From NCBI GenBank assembly GCA_000827265.1, contig KN834796.1, positions 62,001-126,000 on the forward strand: a DNA stretch of 64,000 bases, in the 5' to 3' direction. Shown in pieces: positions 1-13,075 of the stretch. The DNA comes from Collybiopsis luxurians FD-317 M1. Lineage: Eukaryota > Basidiomycota > Agaricomycetes > Agaricales > Omphalotaceae. How positions within the stretch are numbered: the stretch's first letter is position 1; each line of letters opens with the position of its first letter. Under the pieces are notes generated by a model. That model saw nothing but the letters and a program-made list of their open reading frames with translations. It made no database searches and had not been told where the DNA came from. The position numbers were made by a program, and so were the translations under genes.

Positions 1-148
1 ATGCACTGTTGGGGTGGTTTGCCTGTGTCGCCTGCTCCTTTTGTTGCTGAGCACAGACCTAGCTGCTCCTTCAAGAGTTTGTTTTAAGAAGAACACAAAA
101 TGCAAACTTACCTGAAGCCTTCATTTTTGCCTTGGCATCAACATGAGT

Positions 149-496
149 TCATTTGTGCATTGCCTCCACTTTTCTGACCTCTTCACTGACATCCCTCTCA
201 ACTGTCCTGGTCCCTTGTCTGGCAACATCCATGTCAGTACCCACCCTGCATGACTCCTTCCACTGTTCTTTATCATCCTTTCCTTCAGAAGCTATCCGAG
301 AAACCATATCCTCTCTTGTAACATTGAACCTTCCCAGCCAAAAATTCCCCCATATCTCCTTTGTACCAACTGGCATCCCATGGTACTTAGTGTCCCCCAC
401 CTTCTCCTCCAGTTTTTCAGCATTCATTTCATTCAGGTTCAGCCTCTTGCCAGCTCCTTGCATAAATTGCAGATACAACCTGATCAAAAAATACAT
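149..496 (-). other. Open frame of 115 codons, function unknown
   Basis: A 115-codon minus-strand frame rich in charged residues (many E, K, R and D) with no recognisable motif. The surrounding sequence is CpG-poor and repetitive. It could be a relic of a transposon or host exon, or chance. No upstream exon or promoter could be identified. The rest of 1-650 shows nothing else I can assign. Confidence 0.15.
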
Positions 497-844
497 CTTA
501 CCAATACAAAAATCTGGTTCAACTGGTCAAATTTTTGACATTTACATTAACAATAATACAACTGTAATACTTATATATATAATTGCAGTGGCATCTCAAC
601 ACAGACAGAATGGGAGAGCTACTGAATGCTGAAACTGCAGAATATACTAATAGGCTATGCTGAATAATGCTCAAACTATAATTGCATTTGAGTGCAACAG
701 TATTGAGATACTGTTATAATTACATCTGAAGCAGCACTGTAATGCAGGTGCTATAGTCTGCAACAGGTCTGCAATAGCAGCTGAATGCAATAGACCTCAA
801 CTGCTGTCAAAATTTTCATGAACAAAAAGCCTTGTGCTTCAGCA

Positions 845-1135
845 CAGAGTTGCTACTATAAACATATCCTCAATGGCATTCTGGTGCTACTGCATTTGTC
901 TGCAATGATACTTGAGTGCAGAAGCATGGAGGTGCTATTATAAAAGATATGCTAAACAGCATTCTGGTGCTACCCCATTTGTCTGCAACAGTACTTGAGT
1001 ATGGTAGCATGAAGTTGCTACTGTAACATATCCTAAACAGCATTCCAATGCTACTGCATTTATCTGCAATAGCACTTGGGTGCAACAGGTTTTAGTTGCT
1101 GTAAAAAATTCTCAAATAGCCTTGCCATTGATAGA
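845..1135. repeat. Tandem repeat, about 82-bp period
   Basis: Three clear imperfect copies are anchored by the word GGTGCTAC/ATGCTAC at about 883, 966 and 1047. Each is followed by a TTTGTCTGCAA-like stretch and a TACTTGAGTGCA-like stretch. Weaker copies appear to extend left to about 655. No coding content is evident. Confidence 0.65.
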
Positions 1136-1339
1136 CCTCTGTCAATTGCTCTAATGGGTTCAGAATGCAACTACTCTCAAACCTTTCTTTGTAGACTTGA
1201 TTGTAGAGATATCCAGGTTGCCCTCAGAAGCTGCTGCAAGTAGATGCTCTTGTACCTGTAACAGCACCTGAGGGCAATGGCATTTACCCTTCAAATCACT
1301 TATATTTCCTGACAATCTTGATATAGTCTGTATGTAAAT

Positions 1340-1362
1340 ATTTTGATTGTAGACAGTTCACA
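1340..1362 (+). repeat. Core fragment of the CATCAGG-family element
   Basis: The segment carries the words TTTTGATTGTAGACAG and TTCACAG. The same core occurs inside the 54,388-55,324 element and, inverted, at about 63,935-63,965. It is a short relic with no termini visible. Elsewhere 1,136-3,289 is CpG-poor DNA with only short frames that I cannot assign. Confidence 0.4.
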
Positions 1363-3289
1363 GCCAGCCAACTTGAATTATGAGTCCAGGATAAAATGAA
1401 GGAATCATCCTTATGGCCAGTTTGTCCTTTTTCCCAGAATCCTCTCTATACCCAAGTTTTATCCCCATATACAGACATGTCACTTTCTGTGACTTTCTGT
1501 TATGTGTGTGACTTCCTGACCACCACCATCATTTTCCTTTTCAAATGTTCTCCTCTTCATTGCCTCTTGTGTTGTTCTCTGTTGTTTCCTTTCTTTGATG
1601 CTTTTTGACTTGATGTATGTCCTCTCCCTTACACTGTGGGAAGTGATTACAATCATACTGATTGAGTCAGACAATCATTGCAGTCAAAAACAATCAGTAT
1701 GATTTTAATTTTTCCATGCAGTCAAAACAACAGTAGACCTCCATAGACACACCAGTCACAATAATTGTCAATATGGGTGAGCAGTCAGAATCATTGCAAC
1801 AACTTTGTGAGCTCTGTCGCTGGTCAGTTATACTGAATGCACATTTCTTCTCAGCGCGCATATGCTGTTTCAAAATATGTAGTGTTGAGTTGCCAAGACT
1901 AGACACAGAACTCTCATTTCAAACCCTATCTTATTCTATACTTCTTGTATGTCCTGGTAGTATTCAATAGACACTGCATATTAGCTCCTGCATAATGAAG
2001 CATTGAGATTCTCACTGAGAGTGTATCAATTACTCTTTCACCTTGTGCATACAAGGAACTTATGATGAGCTCTTTGAAAGACAAGACACTTATGCAATAC
2101 AAGCTGTATTTACAAGGTATGCACACTATATACTACATGTATTCAATACTGGAGTTACACAACAACACCTTGGTTCATAAATGCCATCATTTCCATCTTC
2201 CACATATCACTCACCTCTTTGATTTCCCAAATGTTATTGCTGAAGTTGATTGCACTGACACAGTAACTCAATGTCCATGCTGATGTAGCTATTCCACATC
2301 CTTTCAAGAGAATGCAATTGGTCATGAAGCAAGGCACTCAAGTTGTAGCAGATAGACTGGGGAGAACATAACAGGAGCGGAAAAAGATTTGAACCATCAC
2401 ATCAAATGTCAATGTAGGTCATGTTGCTTCAGCTGCGCAGCATGCTGCCTCAGGACTTCAAAGTCTCAGTCAGCCAAGAATGAGAGCACACCACAAATGC
2501 ATTAGTATTTACCACTTGAGTACCATGCTCACCCAGATTGAAAGTGGGTAGATATGCAGTGCTAATTTTTTCAAGTCTCTGTGAACTTGAGGTCACTGTC
2601 TCACTCCCTGCATGAATTTATTGTAGGGAAAACTATCTTCATAAAGATGATCTTATCTGTGGGTCATCCATTTCAGGAATAGATGGAAAACCTCAGCCAG
2701 AATTCCAAGCTCAAAAAGTTGCTTTTCTGTGCCAATATGCAGGACATCATCACAATACTTGTCAATTGCATCTTTCAAGCCTTCTGCAAGGGAGCCAATT
2801 TCCTCTAAGTTTACATGAAACACTATATTTTCAACCTTTGAAAGTTTAGTCTCTGTTACCATTGTTATAAACATATTTTTACCTTGAACAAGATGAACTC
2901 TGTGGAAGTGAAAAATTCAGGATCAATGCTCCAGCATTCAGATGAGCTCTGTGAGCTCAGTATGTCATTGAGCACTTCAGCAGGAAGGTAATGAGTTGGT
3001 AATGGATAATTTATAAGAGAGAATAAAGATGAGAATGAGATGAGAAGGCAAAGTGCCTCAAGGCCAGCTAACTAACAGTTTTTCACCAAAAGTAAGATTT
3101 GGTCATGCAAGTCCCATTTGTGCCTATAGGTATCCAAATGTCACTACCATCTCTCCCCGAGCAACAGATACCATGGTCTCCAAATGTATATGAAGTAAAT
3201 CATACCTTGTGGGAGTTATATTGTCAACTGCAGGAGCTGCTGGCTTCAGGAAACTACAACCTTCACCAAATCAAGTGACATAAAACCTT

Positions 3290-6031
3290 AGTGCTCAAAA
3301 ATGTCATTCCTCTATTGCTGGAGATGAAGGATGTGGCTGAGGAGGAAGGAATTCCTATTAGATGGATTAGTGATTGTGCTGACTGTTTTGCCAGGCTCAT
3401 AATTGAGCTTGATAGTGCTGAAGCAACCATCTATAATCAGTAAGTTCCTTTGTATAATTTTGTTACTTGTTAGTTCATCTGCTTACTTTGAAATTCTATT
3501 CAGAGATTCTGCTCATATTAAGCTAGTTCATCCTGTCACTGTGTTAAAAAGTGGAAGATGGTGTCATCTGCAGAAGATAATTGATCCAAGCTTCAAACAG
3601 CAATGGATCCCTCACATCAAATGAAGTTGTGACAACTTGCTAGGAAAATCAAAGTTCATCCACACACATTGAGGTCTCAGCTCTGCTGTTATGGGATTGA
3701 CTATAGCTTCTCTGATATTTCCAATCCCAACCCTGGATGAGCTAGTGCAACAGTTTCATCAACAAAACCCTGATTCTGGAATTCACTATCTCACCAGCTA
3801 TCTTCATTGCAAAGGTTTCAAGATCCAGAAGCATTGAATCAATGCTTCTCTTGAGTGCCTTGACTGCCTTGGTCAGTCTCTTTATCAGCTACATCAGTCT
3901 AAGATTCCTCAAAAGCCTTACAAAGTGTCAAGACTGCAAGCCTTATGGCACCTGGATGGTCATCATAAACTCATTTTATAGGGTTTTATCATACACAGAT
4001 GTGTTGATGGGTATTCACAAGCTGTATGTCCCTCCATTAATGGCTTCAATGTATTGACTTATGACCTTGAGATATAGATTACTGGACTTTGCACAAGAAC
4101 CAATAATTGTCCTACCTCGGTCTTGAGCATGTTTCTCACAGTGAGAAAGTATGGGCTACCATCATGAGTGAGAGGTGACTGAGGTTGGGAAAACAAACTG
4201 GTTTCAATGCTCATGATTGTTATATGAGGACAAAACCAAGGGAGCTTCCTATGGGGGTCGTCAACTCATAATACTTGTATTGAGAGGTTGTGGGCTGAAG
4301 TTGGTTCACAGTTTGGTCAAGCTTGGTGTGCTTTCTTTTTTCACCTTGAGGAACTGCATGGCCTTGAGGGCAAGAATCCCCACCACCTCTGGCTCCTACA
4401 CTACCTCTTTTTAGACCTTATCAATGAGGATTGCAAGGAGTCTCAAAAAAATTGGAATCCTCACCCTATTTTGGGGGAAGGTCATGATTGAAGTCCAAAT
4501 GTAAGTTGTACTAGATTTCCATTGACTTTGTTATGTATTGACATTTTTGATGTTTAGGACCTGCTCTTCCTTGAGCAACTAGAACATGGCATTTTCAAGG
4601 ACTGTCCTGATATAGATCCTGAGCTTTTGAGCTGCCTCTATGGCATTCATGGGATGCCAATCAGGTGACAGACAGGAGTTGATTGTGTGGCTGAAGACAA
4701 TTCAGATGGAGAATCCCATGACATCAGGTGGACCAGAGTTCACTTTGAGGGGGAATAGGAAGAAGAGTGGGCTGGAGTTGCTGATGAAGAAGAGGAGTGG
4801 AAAAGAATCAGTTTGGCTGAAGAAGAAGAAGCTGAAGAGGAGTGGCAAGGTATCCTGGGCACAGACAATCTGGATTTGGACCAGTTTTAAGGCAGCAGAT
4901 GTCCTGATTAGTGTTGCTGCGGCTCGGCTAGCTGCAAGTCAACTCACCTAGCTGCGGCTCTCACACTCAGCCAGCTCGATAGCTGGAATGAGCCAACTTG
5001 AAAAAGCTTTAGCCGACTTGAGCTGGAGTCAAGCCGACTTCAAGCTGGCTAGCTGGATGCAAAAAGCCCTTCAAAATCAATGTAGAATACTTCTACAATG
5101 ATTGTGGAATACAATAATGGCGCAAGTGACCAAAAAGTACAGGGTGCTAAGCCTCGAATGAGCATTTAGCGGATGCTGTGGACTGACATAGTTACGTTGC
5201 CTGATGTAATGACATGAGTGATGTGGCACAGTGTAGTGACATGTGACAGTATTTGGATACTGTAGTGACATAGCAAAATTCTCTCAAATTGGCCTGTAAT
5301 TTGAATGCAGTCTCAAAATGCGAGAGTTAATTGAAAGTTGTAGCTGTATTTTTTGCAGGAAAGTACTTTGATACACATATTTAATATCCATGCAGTTTTT
5401 GGTAGAAGTAAAGACTACTGCAAGAAAGGGTCTTCAGTGAACCAAAAGATGAAATGTGAGATCTGAAGTGAATTCTGGATGATTGTAAGGTGATTGACAG
5501 TCGAGCCGGTAGGAGTCGACTATGAGCCAGCTCCAAGCCGCAACATTCAGCTTGGAGCTGTGGGAAGCTGGCTCACATGAGGGTGCCCGCTGGCTGACCA
5601 GCTCAGCTCCAGCCCCTGATTGGCTCCGGCTATTAGCCGGCTTATTCACAAGCCGCGGCAACACTAGTCCTGATTATGTGGGATTGGTGGATTCAGTTAG
5701 AGAGAAGAATGACAATGAATTCAATCAAGCAGTCATGGAAGCACCAAAACATGCTAATCCATTCCTGAATGAAGATACTCATTCAATTTTCAAAGCTACA
5801 TTGGCAGACCTTGATAAAAGTGGCCAGATTCCAGTGGAATATGGTATACATCCCTTGGAATGGAACACAGATGGATATCCAGCTACTGACATTATAAGGT
5901 CTGGGCATAAAGGGTCAAAGGAGCTTCAGATTCCACTTCCTGATTCTACATGGCAACCTCATTTCATTTGTTGGGTACAAGGATTGTATTTAATGAACCA
6001 GCTTAATGATAGAATCTTGAAGGTGATTTAA
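3290..6031 (+). pseudogene. Decayed integrase-core-domain protein gene
   Basis: Pieces in several frames match the integrase-core-domain proteins common in mushroom genomes. In order they are a GIHYLTSYL/GFKIQ N-terminal helix region (about 3,770-3,835), WHLDGHHKL (about 3,950), a region with SSTHNTCIERLWAEVGSQF (about 4,255-4,320), and KNPHHLWLLH (about 4,372-4,405). An acidic linker follows at 4,690-4,880, then the C-terminal motif GIHPLEWNTDGYP...RSGHKGSKELQIPLPD (5,850-5,945). The last block lies beyond a hAT-type MITE at 4,909-5,666, which therefore interrupts the gene. Many frameshifts and stops show it is dead. Such genes are thought to descend from transposon integrases. The exact start is unresolved. 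The family assignment rests on recall of conserved motifs, not on a search. Confidence 0.7.
4909..5666 (+). mobile_element. hAT-type MITE, copy 1 (758 bp)
   Basis: The termini are TAGTGTTGCTGCGGCT on the left and AGCCGCGGCAACACTA on the right, near-perfect inverted repeats. The element is flanked by an exact 8-bp direct repeat GTCCTGAT (4,901-4,908 and 5,667-5,674). The 8-bp duplication and the TAGNG terminus are typical of the hAT superfamily. The interior is rich in AGCCGGCT/AGCCGACTTGA words and has no transposase. Two more copies lie at 42,897 and 59,797. Open frames across it are artefacts of the repeat. Confidence 0.92.
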
Positions 6032-6339
6032 CTCTTCAATCCTATGGGTGTGATATATTGAGTTGGTGATGAGCACTTTGCAGTTCCACATGTTTGCATT
6101 CTTCATCCATTCCTTCTTCCACTGACTTTCATATCTGGGTTATGTTGCATGCAGTCTGAACTTCCACATCCACTCAAGATTCTTTGTTAACTTTTTTTGC
6201 ATTACTTTTTGTAATAACCATCAACTGGCAATGATGTCAGTGTTCAAGTCCAGAGTAACCCAGTTGCCTGAAAGGTGAGGCCAGTGAGGTTTGACACCAA
6301 AAATGCCAACTCATTCTGTTCTGATCTTTTGTGCAATAG

Positions 6340-7352
6340 GACTTGCTTTCCATCCTACTCAACCTTTGCTGGCTGCCAGTCTCCATAATGGAAGCATTCA
6401 GCTCTGGAATTATATAGGTGTTTTGGTAGATCAATTTGAGGAACATGAAGGCACATTTGTTCAGTTAAAAGTTTGAGATGCAGTGTTGAAGAATCATTTT
6501 AGACCCTGTTTATGCCATTCATTTATTGGTTTCCAGAGCAGATGACTACAAGATCAATGTTAAATTTCAATTCTCTAACCAGTTCAGTGCAGAAATCTGA
6601 CCTCAAAACTGAAGATGTTTATTCACATTACATAGCCATCTTGATTACCTTCAAATGGCTCAGTTTCATCATAAAATGCCTTGGATTGTTCATATTATTT
6701 TCTCCCTTTGAAGTATTGTCTTACATTCTTCCAGATTTCATGTTCAGATGAGCACACAGTTTGTATATGGAACAATGCCTCAAGAAACTGCCTCGCTGTC
6801 TTAACAACATCTCTGCTGCTATATTCCATCCCGAACATGAACTTATTGTATCCCGTGGTGAGGACAAGACAGTACAAGTTCAGGATTTGGCCAAATCTAC
6901 TGTCATCCAAACTTTCAGAAGTGAGCATGACCACTTCTGGGACCTAACTACACACCCAAATTTGAATTTGTTTGCAGCTGGACATGACAGCAGCCTCATT
7001 GTCTTTAAACTTCCATTGCAAATAGGAATTTCTCACAGCATAGTCTCATCTATGAAACAATCAGAATTAACTCAGGTGCTTGGGATGATGCCAGAGTGTT
7101 CCTTTATTCTACTCTCAACCATGTCAAATGCTGCCTTTCTCAAGGTAATATGATTGGAATCTGGAGCTGTTTTGGGTCAAACTCTTCTGCCACAGACACC
7201 ATGGTGTTATCTGCACTCTTGACAACCCTGTTTACCTTATCCATGTCAAAGGCAAAACAATCCACTGTCTGAGTTGCTTGACCCATCCTTGTACCATTAC
7301 TTTTGACCCAGCTGAATATCACTTTAAGCTGGCACTGCTAAAGAATAACTGG
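6340..7352 (+). pseudogene. Fragment of coatomer alpha subunit gene (alpha-COP)
   Basis: WD40 segments match the N-terminal beta-propeller of alpha-COP, the scaffold of the COPI vesicle coat. GLAFHPTQPLLAASLHNGS lies at about 6,340-6,397, FEEHEG at about 6,435, and [19 protein letters not shown] at about 6,750-6,800. [19 protein letters not shown] is at about 6,817, [18 protein letters not shown] at about 6,960-7,010, and the DNPVYLIHVKGKTIHCL and FDPAEYHFKLALLKNNW blocks at about 7,210-7,352. Frames change at intron positions, for example a GT..CCAG intron between the PWI and SDEHT codons near 6,690-6,735. The copy is therefore genomic rather than reverse-transcribed. Stops and frameshifts make it non-functional, and the rest of the gene is missing. 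The working alpha-COP gene must lie elsewhere. Confidence 0.85.
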
Positions 7353-9800
7353 GTGAGAATTTCTCCTCACTGCAGATCATGTTGCCACAGGATTGTTTGA
7401 AATGGCAATGCAGGTGAGTTTGCTGTGTATGTGATCTCTGCAGTTTGACTGAGCATTTTCAGCTTTCAAACTATCAACTTGGAGTGATCAATTTTGAGCC
7501 TCTCAAGCTCTTATTCTTGTCTATCTACCACTTCTCTCATATGTACCTCTCACCTGTGGCCTCTTTACCTCCTCTTCAACTTCACATTTGGTGTAATACT
7601 CTGAATCATCTCCCAGCCAGGTGCTGCCAGTAGCAGCCAGAAGTCTGTAGTCTATCCAGTCAGAATTTACAGAGGGAGCTCACAATGTTGCTGGGAACTG
7701 ATTTACCAATGCTCCACCATTCACAAATTCTTTGACTGCCTTGAGAATTCTGAGATGGACTCAACTGGATTGCAGTCACCAGTCTCACCTGCCTATGAGT
7801 CCAATGTGAGATTAATTAGACAGAGCGAGAAATGTACAACTACCTCAATTGGGAATTCCTACTTCTCCACTCAAGCTGATATCAAGGTGCACAGCATCCT
7901 TAAAACCATCTTTGCACACTGTTTCAATGTCTCCCAGTCCTCCTTCCTATTCTGATCCCCTGCAACAACTTCTTCACCTCAGACTCCTGTCAGTGACAAA
8001 GACTTTTTACCAAAATACATGACTACAGTTACCCTCTCAGCTTTACCATCTGCAGAAAGAATCTGGGCACTGCACTCAAAGAGCAAAACCTTTGCTGTTG
8101 CTGATCCTGCCATTTGGTAACATCAGCTCACTTCTCTCTTTGCTTTCTTCTTTTCACTGCTCATGCTTCACTTGTATCATCCTTTCAACACAACATTGCC
8201 TACAGAATGACTTTATTATACCCCCAACATTGCATGCTCTCATTGTTCTATCTTAGCAGAATCTGATCTTGTTCTTGTTACCTTTACTTGAGTGAACAGA
8301 GTGACTGTTTCTTGCACTGAATTGGGTATTGTTGCTTGTCAGTCTAAAGTCTCATGCTTTACACTTTTCTTTCTGACCATACTCTTGACTTCAAGTTACT
8401 TTAAAACTTTTGCAGAAATGCCACTCCAAAATTGGCCCCTTGAAGGCTCCAAAGCAACAAAAAACACCTGAGGCAGAATCTAGCTCTTTACCAGAATCCT
8501 CTCAAGATAGTCCCTCTATACTGTCCATCTTTGAGTGTCATGCTGAAGGTGAAAATTTGGTGCAAAGCCTTACAAGGAGTAAACTTTTACTTTTACCAGA
8601 CAAAGTCTCTGGGTCAGACTCAGAGGCAGATTGTGATGAATTTACTTCAGCTGAAGTAGAAACTTCTCAGGGCCTAATGCAGTCTTGATTCTCACAAGGT
8701 CCTAGCCAGCGCATGAGCAAAGCTAAAGGAAAGGAAAAACTATATGTTTCCTGTCATCCTTTTTTTTTTTTGGTTCTAATTCACTCCAAATAGAGAACTT
8801 TCCCCATTGGCAGCATCCTGATCTTACCTTGCAGTGTTGTTGCCCTGAGCACAGCAAGCTCAGATTATTTTGAATGTAATTGCTCAATTATCTGAATAAT
8901 TATAACTTCCCAGAAGAAAGGGGACCAGGATAACTCCTTTGCAGTCAAATTCAGCAGTTGTCTTTATGACCTTCTAGAGCATTCTTATGGTGTACACCAT
9001 CTCCAATGACAATCATTGATGTCATACCAGCGCCAAGGTCTCAGATCCTTCAGCTTGAAAATGGTATCATAATTGACAGAGATGCTGAGCCTAATGATAT
9101 CAAAGCAGTACTTCATAGGGAGCTTCCCCTTGATCAAACTCAAAAAAGAACTCAATCAGAAACCTTGTCTCCTCTCAGTTGAAAGAATGTCTGTGGGAAA
9201 GGGGTGGCTTAAAGGCTCACACTTACTGGAAACATTATACCCAATGGTGAAAAAGATGTATTTCAGCTTACTTGGATGAGGAACAGGCTGTCATCAAAAA
9301 TCCTGATACTGAATAAACTACAGGTGCTACTTACTATTTATTGTGGTACTGATTTGACCAGCAACTTGTGTTCAGCTTGATCATAGTGTTACAGAGAGCT
9401 TTGCAGCTGCCCTAGCAGAAGATAGGGATTTTGATGTCAATTGAGACAATGTAGAAGAAGTTATGTCTGAGCAAGAGCAGAGCAATGGTAGCTCATATGA
9501 GGTCTTGGAACTGGAGGTCTGTCCACCAACATAGATGAGTGCTGGACATTTGTCCAAGCTGACTTTTTCACAAAAGTGCAGCTTTGTTGTGATTTCCAAC
9601 TCCTCAGATGATGAAAGCAGCAATTTAGATATATTATCCTGTCCTCTAAAGAAGAGGAAAGTTATTAAAAGAGGTACACAATGACCATTTTTGTTCCTGC
9701 CTCCTTTGCCTTTCACTATGCCAGAATCCAATAGCTTGGTATCATCTACTGATCCAAGTGTAACATCTTATGAGTCATTTGGATTTTTTTCATGCTTTTA
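7353..9800 (+). other. Unassigned degenerate coding-like DNA
   Basis: Scattered plus-strand frames are present. One at 8,410-8,688 is Ser/Glu-rich. Another, around 9,030-9,130, includes the word RDAEPNDIKAVLHRELPLDQ. One near 9,600-9,690 has an acidic-serine stretch followed by a basic KKRKVIKRG run. They read like the remains of one or more genes, but no family is recognised and no intact frame survives. Part could be captured host sequence continuing from the alpha-COP fragment. This is low confidence. Confidence 0.25.
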
Positions 9801-10392
9801 ATAACTCTAATAACCACCTTACTATGCTGACACCTCTGTGCTCATTAATAAGCTAGATTTTGTGTAGATGGAAAAGATGAAAACAGTAGCCACATCAAGC
9901 TAGTCTACTATATAACACCCAAAGACACAATCTCCAGTATATAATCAATTTGTTTGGCAAGGTGTATGGATGTTGTCAAAGGTTCTATACAAATCCAAGA
10001 TCTTCTGACACAGTCTGAAGTTCTACAGTGGTTTTTATAGTTCTCTAGCTTAGTTTAACTTATAAGCTTTGACTGGCTGGGGTAAATGTTGCCCAACTAC
10101 ATTGTCACAGACTAGCCAAAAGAAGCCAAGGGTATTCAAGAGTTTTTAAGAGCAAGAGAGAGAGTATGTGTGTTCTGAATTTGGCTTCCACCAGACTGTA
10201 CCTGACACTGCACAGGGCTAGCTGGAACTGGCTTCTCATACCTGTCACCAAGCAGGGCTGACTAAGATGGATTTTAGGGTTTTCACAAGAGCTATAAGCT
10301 AATTGGGCATAAAGTCAAGGGGATTAAAAGTGGCAAGTCCTGGTCACAAATGACACAAAGTATGCAATGGGCTCTCAAGGCACTCACTGCCC

Positions 10393-10600
10393 TGAATAAT
10401 CAATACCCTTAGCCAACCTGCTCAATGGTCCTTCAAAGCCCATGCCAGCTGTGAATAGTCAATACCCTTAGCCAACCCTAGATGGACTGCTAAGACCAGA
10501 GGACTACCACATGTTTTTGGCTAAGAAGGGGGACACTGAACAACCTGCTAAGACCAGAGGACTACCAAGTGCTACCTGCACAAGAAGGTGGGGCATTGAA
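10393..10600. repeat. Short tandem duplication
   Basis: Two interleaved direct duplications of about 57-60 bp period are present. CAATACCCTTAGCCAACC occurs at about 10,400 and 10,460. GCTAAGACCAGAGGACTACC occurs at about 10,489 and 10,547. No gene is seen between 9,800 and 11,800, which is AT-rich CpG-poor DNA, probably decayed LTR or transposon sequence. Confidence 0.6.
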
Positions 10601-11819
10601 ACTCCTATTCACAAAGTAATTCTACAGTATTTATACAACAAAGCCAGCTTGAGCCAGCAGAACAAAACAAGATGGTAAAACTATAACACTTCTGGTTGCC
10701 CCCAGCCATGGTACAAATTGAGTAGTGAATCTTGGTAAAATACAAAGAAATAAAGAAAGATTCCTTTTCTGGTATTTGTTGCCTGACTGGACCTTCAGTA
10801 TATTGGCTAAATCCTCATTCCTATGTTCCTTTTGTGTGCACTTAAGTGTTGCATCACAGCTCATCCTATCCTGCACTGACTAGCATGACTAGCCATGCTT
10901 AGCAACTCCCAAGCTTATTCTGGATAGCATAGCCAGATTGAGCTTGTCCCCTTCAGATATTCCAAACTGGTTGTAGGAGAGCTTTCCAGCAATATCCAGT
11001 TTATAATACTTCCATGCATTCTGTACAGCTCTATTCCAAAATGTTTCCTGTATGGTCCTACTATTGGACAATCATGGCTCCTGGTTCTAAAATTTTTGAC
11101 TTGGCTGACTCCATCCAGGGTGTGCTAAGATCCAGGTCCATTTGATTCCTTAGATCCAGCAATACTATTCATTCTGAAGTTCTGGCTCTGACCAGCTTCA
11201 GGACATATGGTGTTCAGATTATTCTTTTGCTTCATGAGGTTTCCTTGGCCAATGTTGGCTGGAGTGTAAACTTGTTCCTTCTATGGTTTGTACCCTGAGT
11301 TGCACAAACTACATGTCTCCATAGTGTGGAATCTCAGCTGCATGTGTAGAGACGAGCTCTGGGTACTACAGCTTTGACATGCTGGGCAGCCATCATCTGG
11401 GTTAAGTACTCCTAGAGACCTAGTGGGCTGGTATACATGAATACCATAGCCAACTTCATCCCATTCATACATAGACTTCCATAGTGAGGCTTTGACAAGC
11501 TGGCTTGGGCAGGCCACTGTCCTTTGAATACATTCTAAAGCCCAGATTGTCAATCCAAGGCCATTAGAGGCCTACATGAAAAATATGTGTATCATTGTAA
11601 TGCCTCCTCTACCTTCAGGTAATCAAGAAAAGTAGGAGCTGAATAGTGAGATTTATTCTAACTGGAATCACAAGGGAGACTTGTCTCTCAATTTTGATAA
11701 TCTTTGATATAACTTCATTGCACAACATGATGTGTCCATCAAATTCCATTCCTTAATTTTCTTACCCCACCCCCCTCCCCCCCTTTTCTCACTAACTATT
11801 CTCAAAGTCATACTTGTAC

Positions 11820-11995
11820 TTCCTCCTGTCCCTGCATGTTTGATATTAGCTATATACGCACCTACTTTATACTCATAATTGCCTTTTAATCTATTCACAT
11901 GTTTGATATTTACTTTATATTCACCTACTTCATCCTTGTACTTCCCTTCTAATCTATTCTGCATGTTTGATATTTCCTCTATACCTGCCTACAGA
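11820..11995. repeat. 64-bp tandem repeat (three units)
   Basis: The word CATGTTTGATATT recurs at about 11,835, 11,899 and 11,963, an even 64-bp spacing. Each is followed by a CTATAT/TTTATA-rich stretch and TTCTAATCTATTC. It lies next to the decayed secreted-protein copy and has no coding role. Confidence 0.7.
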
Positions 11996-12286
11996 CTACC
12001 TTTTCAAGCACCACTGATGGTCAGCTGGTCATTGTCAATTTATACTAATGTCACTTTATAATGCTTACTTGGGTATATGGATGTGAGTGCAATTTTGGGC
12101 TTAGGTGTGGTTTTGAACTTGGGTGCAGATCTGAACTTAGGCACACTTGGAAAATTGAGTACTGAAAGCCAATTCCAATGTGTAGTGCACAGAAAACAGG
12201 TCTCTGTATAAGGGCATGAAACAAAGCTGGGGCATGAAAGTTGATGAGCAGGGCAGGTCTTATTTTTTTGCTCATTTGAACAGCAT

Positions 12287-12915
12287 ATGGGGTGATTCTG
12301 AGAGTTGTTGGTCTGCAGATACATAGTTGGCATGGTGGGTCCTTCTATGGGGAAGGAGGGAGGGAGGGGTAAGGAATTCAGATACTTATGGAGAAAGGAA
12401 CTGTGTACACAATAGAGATGAGATTAAAGGTAAGGAGAGCGCAGAGGGCATTGAGACACATGGTAGACAGAGTGGGTGCAAGTCAGAATGTAGACTAGGG
12501 GTTTCAAAGTGTGGTTTTCTTTCAGAGAAATTAGAATTGTGTACTGACCAGCAGATGGGGAAACCATGTTACACTAAAAACTCCCCTTTTTAAACTCTTG
12601 CAAGATTGACATGGCTGTTCATGACTGACCAGTGGATCAAACACAACCCCACCCCTTTATGTGCCACACAAAAAAGATTGTGAGTTGCATCTGGTAGACT
12701 GGTATCATGAATCATGCGTGTATTTTGTATGGACTTGTCCCAAAGTTTCAAATATGTATTGTAAATATTTTTTTTTTCTTCTACAAACCCACTCTGAGTT
12801 TGCTCTGAATGTCCCATCTTAACCCCTCACACCAAGCTCACCCCACTCACTCAGACCCAAAACCAGCACAAGTCCTCAAACAACCTTCTCCCCCTTCACA
12901 CTCCCACTCTGTGAA
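12287..12915 (-). pseudogene. CpG-decayed copy of the small secreted protein gene at 28.2 kb
   Basis: This stretch aligns over its whole length with 28,157-28,735, which holds the promoter, 5' UTR, signal-peptide exon, intron and start of exon 2 of the intact gene at 27,736-28,331. Almost every difference is CG to TG or CA. The intact 28,440-28,515 has at least ten CpGs and none survives here at 12,595-12,675. The signal-peptide exon (about 12,395-12,470) still reads as a hydrophobic leader. The splice donor GTAAGT has become ATAAGT and the TATAAAAAGG box has become TTTAAA-like. After about 12,287 the sequence leaves the parent gene, so most of exon 2 is missing. It is a dead partial duplicate inactivated by cytosine deamination at CpG. 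Confidence 0.88.
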
Positions 12916-13075
12916 ACCCATTATTCACACTGTGGGGGATGAATTCTGCAAGGGTCAGCAACAAGTAGACTGTGTTGCTTATATTTAACCCTCAGCCATT
13001 CCATGCAGGATCCCACTTTAGTGGAGCCATGTATCTATCTATCTATCCCAGAAAACCAGGCTTCAACAATTCAAA

